Shown in pieces: positions 1 to 6,120 of a stretch of DNA of 17,718 nucleotides (positions within the stretch are counted from its first letter, which is position 1; each line of letters starts with the position of its first letter). This DNA is from Daldinia sp. FL1419 (Eukaryota > Ascomycota > Sordariomycetes > Xylariales > Hypoxylaceae), in the NCBI GenBank assembly GCA_025201765.1, contig MU623681.1, positions 1-17,718 of the forward strand, given 5' to 3'. Below the pieces are notes generated by a model that saw only the letters and a list, made by a program, of their open reading frames with translations, searched no databases and was not told the DNA's origin. Position numbers and translations under genes: made by a program.

Positions 1-36
1 GGCGCCCCCCCGCCCGCCGCCCCCCCCCCCCCCCCC
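1..36. repeat. C-homopolymer-like low-complexity edge
   Basis: Almost pure C with a few G interruptions, wholly unlike the AT-rich remainder. It abuts the start of the least decayed repeat array. It may be a true C tract or a sequencing or contig-edge artefact. A run of nine G (11466-11474) stands at the corresponding edge of the second copy of the array, which is a curious parallel. Confidence 0.8.
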
Positions 37-41
37 GCCAA

Positions 42-158
42 CAGAGGGTTGTAGCGTAATTACGTAATTGAAGCTGTAAGACCTTATTAGCCTCCTCCAT
101 AGAACCAACCCTTCTAAGGTTTCCACAAGCTTTTTAATATGTAAATAAGCCCTCAAAA
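42..158 (+). repeat. 5' module of the repeat family, least decayed copy
   Basis: This segment begins with GAGGGTTGTAGCGTAATTAC, runs through an AACCAACCCTTCTAAGG block and a TTTCCACAAGC block, and ends with GTAAATAAGCCCTCAAAAG just before the first tandem unit. Recognisable decayed versions lie at 11475-11591, 1920-1998, 4955-5037, 5327-5410, 10466-10546, 15975-16075 and 16570-16660. Inverted versions lie near 6030-6120 and 9365-9466. The order of blocks is constant. I do not recognise it as a known element. A TATA-like box next to its 3' end would fit a promoter or LTR U3 region, but that is inference. Confidence 0.75.
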
Positions 159-212
159 GTTGTTTTTTTATCTGATCAGCTCAAGTTCTCAAGCATAGAA
201 TCATCAGTTTTT

Positions 213-260
213 CTATAACAACGAGTTGGGGTGACAGGGCCAGGACGAAGTCCGCCAATC
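213..260. repeat. GC-rich hairpin insert at a unit junction
   Basis: In unit 1 the normal interior is replaced after CAGTTTTTCTATA by a GC-richer stretch containing GGAC-GAA-GTCC (243-253), a 4-bp stem on a GAA loop. The sequence then re-enters the 5' module (CTAACCCTTCTACAGG). The hairpin therefore lies exactly where unit interior and a second partial 5' module are joined, as a recombination or insertion joint would. Confidence 0.6.
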
Positions 261-380
261 TAACCCTTCTACAGGCTTTTTGATACGTAAATAAGCCCTC
301 AAGAGTTGTTTTCCTGTCTGATCAGCTCAAGCTCTCATACATAGAATCGTCAGTTTTCCATAGAGATTTGTACGATAAAA

Positions 381-416
381 CTGCAGGGCATATCCTGCAG
401 GAGCTATTAGAGCTCC
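381..416. repeat. Paired hairpins, prototype in unit 2
   Basis: CTGCAGG (381-387), loop GCATAT and CCTGCAG (394-400) form a perfect 7-bp stem. It is followed at once by GGAGCT (400-405), loop ATTAG and AGCTCC (411-416). The same twin palindrome recurs near 961-995 and, in part, in units 3, 4, 8 and 9. Decayed copies lose the pairing through C-to-T and G-to-A changes, so the structure is ancestral to the family. Confidence 0.75.
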
Positions 417-787
417 TTAGAAGTTGTTTTCTTGTCTGATCAGCTCAAGTTAGGATGTACCCAAGCATCTGTTTTTCCATAGAGCTTCGTACGATAAAAC
501 CCCAGGGCATGTCCTGTAGGAGCTCCTATTCAATTAGAGCCCATATTCAACATAAATAAGCCCCCAGAAGTTGTTTCCTGTCTGATCAGCTCCAGTTCTC
601 AAGCATAGAATCATCAGTTTTTCCATGGAGATTCGTACGATGAAGTGCAGGGCATATCCTGTAGGAGCTATTAGAGCTCCTATTCAACGTAAATAAACCT
701 CCAGAAGTTGTTTTCTGTTTGATCAGTTCAAGTTCTCAAGTATAGAATCATTAGTTTTCCATAGAGCTTCGTACGATAAAACTGCAG

Positions 788-870
788 GAGCTCCTGTTCA
801 ATTCGAGCTCCTGTTCAATTCGAGCTCCTGTTCAATTCGAGCTCTTGTTCAATTCGAGCTCATGTTCAAT
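788..870 (+). repeat. 17-bp minisatellite inside unit 5
   Basis: GAGCTCCTGTTCAATTC is repeated head to tail at 788, 805 and 822. Two variant copies follow, at 839 (GAGCTCTTG) and 856 (GAGCTCATG, last bases lost). The motif occurs once or twice in other units, so this is a local expansion, probably by slippage or unequal exchange, and it explains why unit 5 is the longest (180 bp). Confidence 0.9.
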
Positions 871-1548
871 ATATAGGCCCTCAAGTGTTGATTTTGGTTT
901 GATCAGCTCAAGTTCTCAAGCACAAAATCGTCAGTTTTCGATAGAGATTTGTACGATAAAACTGCAGGGCATATCCTGCAGGAGCTATTAGAGCTCCTGT
1001 TCAATTAGAGCTCCTGTTCAACATAAATAAACCTCCAAAAGTTGTTTTCCTATCTGATCAGCTCAATTTCTCAAAGGTAGAATCGTCAATTTTTCCATAG
1101 AGATTTGTACGATAAAAGTGTAGGGTTAGGGCATGTCCTGCAGGAGCTCCTGTTCAATTAGAGCTCTTGTTCAACATAAATAAGTTGTTTCCTGTCTGAT
1201 CAGCTCCAGTTCTCAAGCATAGAATCGTCAGTTTTCCATAGAGATTTGTACGATAAAACTGCAGGGCATATCCTGCAGGAGCTATTAGAGTTCAAATTCA
1301 ACATAAATAAACCTCCAGAAGTTGTTTTCCTGTCTGATCAGCTCAAGTTCTTAAGGATAGAATCGTCAATTTTTAAAACCATAGAATTTTGTACGATAAA
1401 AGTGTAGGGTTAGGGCATATCTTGCAGGAGCTATTAGAGCTTAAATTCAACATAAATAAGTTGTTTCCTGTCTGATCAGCTCAAATAAGGATGCACCCAA
1501 TCATAAATGTTTTCTTAAACTTTAAATTTTTAGTGTGGTTTTTTACCC

Positions 1549-1714
1549 CTTATCAGCTTATCAACCACCTTATCAGCTCTTATCAATTATTATCAATTAC
1601 TTATCAATTTCTTATCAATTTCTTATCAATTTCACATAGTAATTTATTGGAAAGTTTCAGTATAATACACCGGACTTCGTCCTGGATAATTATTATAATT
1701 AAAATAATAATAAT
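1549..1714 (+). repeat. TTATCAATT tail module, copy 1
   Basis: About eight short degenerate repeats of CTTATCAATTT or CTTATCAGC (1549-1634) lead into a conserved stretch CATAGTAATTTATTGGAAAG (1635-1654) and end with a hairpin GGAC-TTC-GTCC (1672-1682). Two further copies lie at 2721-2810 and 12165-12297. In the third the hairpin has decayed to GGATTTTGTTT. The module closes array A and is followed by the next repeat element, so it marks a 3' boundary of the family. Confidence 0.8.
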
Positions 1715-2300
1715 ACTAGTTTTTTAAGGCTAATCACTTCACAACCAACTTTACTTTTAGAATTAATTATTTTTATTATATAATTATTAATTAAATACTT
1801 AATAATAAATATAATTTTTAAATTAAAAACAATAATATAATTATTATTATACTTATTATTCTAATTTACCTAAATTATAATAAATTAAAATAATATGTTT
1901 ATATAATAAATATTATTCTATAAAGACCCTATTAACCTCCTTATAACCAAACCTCCTAAGCCTCCATAATTCTTTTAAATATAAATAAACTCTCAAAAAT
2001 TGCTTTTCTTATCTAATTAATATAGGCTCTTCAAATTCTACAAGATCAATTTCTTCATAAAACTTTATACAATAATATACAATTTCAATCCTTTTTTAAA
2101 TATAATTTCCTATAAATTATAACCATTTACAAATAATCACATATATTTATTTCTCCATATAATCATTATATTCCCTTCTTTAAAATATAATTACTTTACA
2201 TCCTCTCTTTCATACAACCTCTAACCTATTATTAATTAATTAAAATATAAAGCATATCCTATAAAAACTATTAAAACTTTTATTCAATATACAACCTTTA
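1715..2300 (+). repeat. Decayed family copy with hairpin header, paralogue of 10252-10860
   Basis: It starts ACTAGTTTTTT, keeps a mutated header (TAATCACTTCACAACCA in place of the hairpin at 10268), then runs through TAATTATTAATTAAATA and the block CCTATTAACCTCCTTA into a unit-like sequence. Side by side with 10252-10860 the order is the same throughout, and differences are almost only transitions plus small gaps. C is mostly kept and G mostly converted to A on this strand. No open frame survives. Identity as a named transposon is not recognised. Confidence 0.8.
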
Positions 2301-2339
2301 ACTTATTAAAATTAAATCCAGGACGAAGCCGGTAGCCAA

Positions 2340-2400
2340 AAGTGTAATTTAATTCCAATAGGAAGCGGACGAAGTCCGGGTATCGAATAAGTGTAATTTA
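2340..2400. repeat. GC-rich hairpin flanked by 12-bp direct repeats
   Basis: CGGAC-GAA-GTCCG (2366-2378) is a 5-bp stem with a GAA loop. The 37-bp segment holding it is bracketed by two copies of AAGTGTAATTTA, at 2340-2351 and 2389-2400. Direct repeats around a GC hairpin resemble a target duplication around a small mobile cluster, but replication slippage could give the same pattern. A partly broken relative (GGACGAAGCC) lies at 2321-2330. Confidence 0.65.
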
Positions 2401-2414
2401 TTTAAATTATTTTC

Positions 2415-2451
2415 AATAGATTTAATAGATTTAATAGATTTAATTTGATTT
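2415..2451 (+). repeat. 9-bp minisatellite AATAGATTT
   Basis: Three perfect head-to-tail copies (2415-2441) are followed by a degenerate fourth, AATTTGATTT. This is a simple local expansion with no sign of function. Confidence 0.85.
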
Positions 2452-2478
2452 AAATAACTTTTTAAATTATTATAACAA

Positions 2479-2515
2479 ATCGGTCATACGTGACCGATGG
2501 GTCCATCCCGAAGCC
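2479..2515. repeat. Chain of short palindromes
   Basis: ATCGGTCA (2479-2486), loop TACG and TGACCGAT (2491-2498) form a perfect 8-bp stem. It overlaps GATGG-GT-CCATC (2496-2507), and a CCC-GAA-GCCCG motif follows (2508-2517), apparently a mutated member of the GAA-loop hairpin class. CG dinucleotides are intact here although surrounding DNA is depleted of them. The segment therefore either arrived after mutation of its surroundings or escaped it. Confidence 0.7.
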
Positions 2516-2574
2516 CGCAAAAAAATATTACTTTAATTATTTTTTTTGGAAATTTAAAACGTTCTTTTTTATTT

Positions 2575-2598
2575 AAAAAAAAAAAAAAAAAAAAAAAA
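2575..2598 (+). repeat. A24 homopolymer
   Basis: This is an uninterrupted run of 24 A immediately upstream of a GC-richer segment. It could be the trace of a poly(A) tail of a retroposed sequence or simple slippage. No target duplication was found around it. Confidence 0.9.
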
Positions 2599-2643
2599 CT
2601 TAAAGTTTTGTTGAAATCTGCTTAGTCCCTCAGAAACTACCCT

Positions 2644-2722
2644 GTAGTGGCTGGTGGATGTGGTGTGGCGTGGGTAAATGTGGCTTATATGGGTGGATTT
2701 TTTTAGTGGGTGGTCCGTGCGA
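2644..2722 (+). other. GT-rich, strand-asymmetric segment
   Basis: The plus strand is rich in G and T with many GG or GGG runs (for example GGTGTGGCGTGGGTAAATG) and few C. It contrasts sharply with its AT-rich surroundings and joins directly to the second TTATCAATT tail module. The spacing of GG runs would allow a two-tier quadruplex. No open frame of note is seen. A relation to TG-rich telomere-like DNA is possible but unproven. Confidence 0.6.
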
Positions 2723-2815
2723 TTATCAATTATTATCAATTTCTTATTAATTATACATAGTAATTTATTGGAAGAGTTTCAGTATAATATACCGGACTTC
2801 GTCTTGGATAAAATA
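2723..2815 (+). repeat. TTATCAATT tail module, copy 2
   Basis: ATTATCAATTATTATCAATT is followed by CATAGTAATTTATTGGAAGA and a hairpin that has lost one base pair (GGAC-TTC-GTCT, 2794-2804). Apart from transitions and a one-base difference it matches 1590-1690. It again sits at the junction to a following repeat array. Confidence 0.75.
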
Positions 2816-3605
2816 ATTAAAATACAAAGAAATATCCTATAAAAACTATTAAAGTTCCTATTTACTATTAGCTTTTAAGTATAAAACTAACTTTTTTAGG
2901 ATTTCCACAAAACTTTTAAAATATAAATAAACCCTTAAAAATAATTCTTATCTAATCAAATCAAACTTTACAAAATTATTACTCTTTTTTATAATTCTTA
3001 CAATAATTTATAAATTTACTTTCTTATTAAATATATTATCTATTCTACTTTTTAAACACTAATTACCATTTCTAATAATTATTATTATTAACCTTTTATT
3101 TAATCATTTTAATATCTTCTATAAAATACAATTTATAATAAAGTAACTGAAATATAAGGAATATTTTGTAAAAGCTATTAAAATTCCTATTAAATAGTAT
3201 TAACCTTAAATTAAAACTCCTATTTAATTTATAAACTTCCAAAAGTGAATTCTTATTTAATTAAATTAAATTCTTCAAAATAATCAATTTTTTTCATAAT
3301 TTTTTACAATAATATATAATCTTTTTATTAATTAAATATATCATTTTAAATACCAACTACCATTATTAACAATTACTTCTATTAATCTTATATTTAATTA
3401 GTTAAATATTTACCCTTCTTAAAATATAATTAATCATAAAATAATTAAAATATAAGGTATATCCTACAAAAACTATTAAAACTCCTTTTTAATATATAGG
3501 TAATCAAAAATTATCTTTTTAATTTAATTAAATCAAATTCTTCAACATTAATTTATTCAACTTTTCTTATAATTTCTTACAATAATTTATAACCTTATCT
3601 CTAAT
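2816..3605 (+). repeat. Decayed tandem array B, 5' part
   Basis: Unit landmarks (ATATCCTATAAAAACTATTA and variants) lie near 2829, 3155 and 3453, giving periods of about 326 and 298 bp. Each unit contains ATAAATAAACC or a relative, TTATCTAATCAAATCAAA (mutated TGTCTGATCAG), TTACAATAATTTATAA and TTAAATATATTATCTATTCT. On this strand C is largely retained and G is largely replaced by A. Equivalent arrays lie at 10799-11400, 12298-13158 and 16060-16560. Non-coding as it stands. Confidence 0.75.
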
Positions 3606-3826
3606 TGTTGGGCTAAACGTACATATAAGAGAAATAACAACAAAAGCAAGTAACAAGTAAAACAATATAATAAGACCTATATATTCATAAATCCTTGAGA
3701 GAAGAGCTATCTACTCTGAACTTGACAAGTTTAGAACCCTTATATACATAATATATTAATTATGTAATACTTCCTTTGCTTGCTACAGGGGTCTACGATG
3801 CCTGGTAGCATACAACCATCACTAAT
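3601..3826. mobile_element. Solo LTR with 5-bp target-site duplication
   Basis: A 216-bp insert (3606-3821) starts TGTTGGGC and ends AACCATCA, so it has canonical TG...CA ends with imperfect terminal inversion (TGTTGG against TGATGG). It is flanked by CTAAT on both sides (3601-3605 and 3822-3826). Removing the insert and one CTAAT restores the repeat unit at its usual sequence (CTAATTAAATATATT, compare TTTAATTAAATATATT at 12974-12989). This establishes insertion rather than coincidence. Inside are ATATAAGAG, an A-rich stretch, and TTGCTTGCTACAGGGG near the 3' end. Length and ends fit a Ty1/copia-type LTR. The internal region has been lost, presumably by LTR-LTR recombination. The sequence keeps C and G far better than the host repeat, so it inserted after the host repeat had decayed. 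Confidence 0.85.
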
Positions 3827-3975
3827 TAAATATATTATTTACTCTACCTATTAAACATTTACTATTATTACCAACAATTACACTTATTAATTCTTTTATT
3901 TAATTATTTTAATACCTTCTTCAAAATATAATTTATTATAAAATAATTTAAATATAAAGTAGGATATATCTTATG
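3827..3975 (+). repeat. Decayed tandem array B, 3' part
   Basis: This is the continuation of the unit interrupted by the solo LTR: TATTATTTACTCTACC, ACCAACAATTACACTTATTA and the start of a further unit (AATATAAAGTAGGATATATC near 3950). After subtracting the insert, the distance from the preceding unit landmark is about 276 bp, consistent with the array period. Confidence 0.75.
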
Positions 3976-4013
3976 GGAATGTTGGTTATATAACCATGGT
4001 GGTACAGGCCTAT
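3976..4013. repeat. GC-bearing segment with 14-bp perfect palindrome
   Basis: TGGTTATATAACCA (3983-3996) is a perfect palindrome within GGGAATGTTGG...CCATGGTGGTACAGGCC. The segment marks the end of the tandem array. GGGAATGTTGG recalls the first bases of some copia-type LTRs, so this may be an LTR fragment, but no second end or target duplication was found. Confidence 0.5.
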
Positions 4014-4640
4014 TTTAATCCTATATTTAATTTTATATATTTTAATTTCTAATTAAAATATATTTAAATATTTTCATTTTTATTATTATATATAATAATA
4101 TCTTATTTATTTAATATTAATTAATAATTAATATTAAATTAATTAATAATTAATTATAAATTAATTATAAATTAATTATAAATTAATTATAAATTAATTA
4201 GATATTTAAAAGAAAAAAAATAACTTCAATATTAAATTTTAATAAAAAAAGGTAAACAATTTCAAGATTTTATGTTTTAATAAATAATTTTAAATCTGGA
4301 ATTTTATATTATTATATATAATTTTAAAAATATTCTATAAAAAATTAAGATTTTTAAAAAATAAAAATAATTTTAATATTAAATTTATAATTTAAAATAT
4401 ATATTTATTATATATAAATAAATAATATTAAAATTTCTTTTATTAATGAAATAATTTTAAAAGAATTTATATTAATTAAATTATTATATATTTATTATAA
4501 ATTTATATTTATTATAATATTATAATATATTAAAAAAAGATAATAATATTAAAAATTGCGTTATATTTTTATTTTATTAATAAACTTTAAATTTTATTTA
4601 AATTTTCTTTTTAATTTCACTTAAAAAAAAAGTTTTATGT
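4014..4640. other. AT desert with an 11-bp minisatellite
   Basis: There is no gene or recognisable family unit here. It is nearly pure A+T. At 4151-4200 TAATTATAAAT is repeated about 4.5 times with a strict 11-bp period, near one helical turn. The rest is short A/T runs. Confidence 0.8.
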
Positions 4641-4647
4641 ATTATAA

Positions 4648-4731
4648 CCGTTATTGCCTGAAAGTTCAGCACCTAAGGAAAGAATAGTTCAACACCTTGT
4701 GAAGCAATTTTATAAAGTAAGACTAATATAA
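4648..4731 (+). pseudogene. Possible coding remnant in a GC-richer patch
   Basis: In this frame a 27-residue open stretch without a start codon begins PLLPESSAPKERIVQHLVKQ and has a mixed, protein-like composition, unlike the K/N/I/Y-only translations around it. It stops at TAA. A second in-frame-compatible stretch begins at 4753 (IIPRANTILKFLNK) after a GTAAGA...AAAG interval of 36 bp. That would be very short for a fungal intron and has its CTAAT too close to the donor. The surrounding patch (4640-4790) keeps more C and G than its flanks. I do not recognise the family. It could equally be non-coding. Confidence 0.2.
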
Positions 4732-4954
4732 TTTCTCTTTTTATAATTAAAGATCATCCCAAGGGCTAATACAATTCTTAAGTTTTTAAATAAGATCTTT
4801 TATTAAAATGAAATTATATTATTATATTAAAATTTTTTAGAAATTATTATAAAAAATTAATAAAATAATTAATATATATTATATTAAATTAAGAAAATAT
4901 AATTAAGTAATAAATATTAAATTAATATAAAGTGATTAGATAATAGATATTACC

Positions 4955-5326
4955 TTGTAAAAACCTTATTAACCTCTTTAGAACCAAATCTTCCAGGTTT
5001 CTATAATTCTTTGGAATATAAATAAGCCCTTGAAAATTATCTTTCTTATTTGATTAGAAGAGGTTTATAAGGTTTTAAAAATTAGTTTTTTCATAAAATC
5101 TTTATATAAGAATATACAATTTCTATTTCTTTTTTTAAAGATATTCTTTTAAAATACGTTATTATTGGTAAATAATCATATATATTTATTTTTTTTTCTA
5201 ATTATTTTATTTTTTTAAAAATATAATAACCCTGCACCTTCAAATTTATTCAACCTTTAATTATTATAGGTTAATTAAAGTGCAGGGCATATCCTGCAAA
5301 AACTATCAAAGTTTTTGTCTAATATT
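4955..5326 (+). repeat. Decayed family copy, direct, first of a pair
   Basis: The copy opens with CCTTGTAAAAACCTTATTAACC, then GAACCAAATCTTCCAGG, ATATAAATAAGCCCTTG and a TTTCTTATTTGATTAG block, and ends with GTGCAGGGCATATCCTGCAA at 5279-5298. The tail palindrome is nearly intact on its left side. It is followed at once by another copy, forming a tandem pair. Confidence 0.75.
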
Positions 5327-5820
5327 ACCCTGCAGAGACCCTATTAGCCTCCTTAGAACTAACCCTTCTAGATCTCTATAGTTCTTTTGGACATAAATAG
5401 GCCCTCAAAAGTTATCTTCCTTGTCTAATCAGGTTAAATTTATCATAATCCTTTAAAAATCACTATTATAAAACTTTCATATAATAATATACAATTTCAA
5501 TCCTTCTTTTAAATATATTTTCCTATAATATACTATTATTAGTAAATAATTATATATAATAATTTTTTTACCTAATTATTCAATTATATTAAAATAAAAT
5601 ATATATATAAAATAAATTATTTATATTATCAAATCTATTTTAAAAAATAAATAAATATATTTATAATATATAAAATCATAAATATAAGGTATATTATATC
5701 CCTATATACCAACCACACACATTCTAACAAATTATATTCCTCAAAATATAATTACTTTATATTCTTAAACTTATACAACCTTTAATTTATTATAAAATTC
5801 TTATTTAATATAAATAATTA
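5327..5820 (+). repeat. Decayed family copy, direct, second of a pair
   Basis: It opens with ACCCTGCAGAGACCCTATTAG and continues through GAACTAACCCTTCTAG, ACATAAATAGGCCCTCAAAA and TTGTCTAATCAGG. This 5' end is among the better preserved ones. The 3' part (ATACAATTTCAATCC onward) decays into AT-only sequence. Confidence 0.75.
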
Positions 5821-5894
5821 ATAAAATCTTAATAAAATATTATAAATTTATAATTAAATTTATTTTTTTTAATTAACTAATCTCAACTAATTAT

Positions 5895-6120
5895 AGAATT
5901 ATTACCATTAAATAAAAATTTTAATAATTCTTATAAAATATGTCCTGTATTTTTATTATATAAAATTTTATAAAAAATTTAATAATTTTATATTTAAGAA
6001 TTTAAGTTGATCAAATAAGAAAACAACCCTTAAAAACCTATTTATATCTAAAAAAACTTGTAAAAATTTTAGAAGGGTTAGTTCCATAAGGATAACTTTA
6101 ATTATGTAATTATATTACCC
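5895..6120 (-). repeat. Decayed family copy, inverted
   Basis: On the minus strand it reads ATTACATAATTAAAG, GGAACTAACCCTTCTAAAAT, GATATAAATAGG, TTGTTTTCTTATTTGATCAA and on to a mutated ACAGGACATATTTTATAAGA. It therefore faces the direct pair at 4955-5820, with an AT-rich gap of about 75 bp. The opposed copies could fold into a long imperfect hairpin. Confidence 0.75.

Larger units (their letters stand above)
159..1490 (+). repeat. Tandem array A: ten units of about 118-180 bp
   Basis: Units begin with GTTGTTTTCCTGTCTGATCA or a close variant at 159, 305, 423, 570, 707, 887, 1041, 1184, 1321 and 1460, so nine complete periods range from 118 to 180 bp. A typical unit reads through CTCAAGTTCTC, AGAATCGTCAG, CCATAGAG, TGTACGATAAAA, a CTGCAGG palindrome, GAGCTATTAGAGCTC, TTCAACATAAATAA and back to the start. 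Units 7 and 9 carry a GTAGGGTTAGGG variant while units 6 and 8 do not, so the 3' half appears built from dimers (887-1183 and 1184-1459). This is the least mutated copy in the window: C and G are kept where other copies have T or A. Function unknown. The ATAAATA motif in each unit could act as a TATA box. Confidence 0.9.

Noticed and set aside
243..253. Rho-independent terminator
   Set aside because: The stem is only 4 bp, no T run follows, and the context is a fungal repeat without an upstream gene.
1123..1415. Telomere repeat tract
   Set aside because: Only isolated GGGTTAGGG words occur, embedded inside units. There is no run of TTAGGG.
159..1490. CRISPR-like array
   Set aside because: Units are long (118-180 bp), similar throughout and lack unique spacers. 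This is an ordinary tandem array.
1491..1727. 78-residue open frame on the plus strand
   Set aside because: It runs through the TTATCAATT short repeats and a hairpin, has a low-complexity I/L/S/F translation, and in the second copy (12103 onward) its ATG is ATA. It is a chance frame over a repeat.
3976..4013. Second LTR with target duplication
   Set aside because: The start-like word is present, but I found no matching CA end and no flanking duplication.
4717..4752. 36-bp GTAAGA...AAAG interval as an intron
   Set aside because: It is shorter than usual fungal introns, its CTAAT is only a few bases from the donor, and no gene model supports it.
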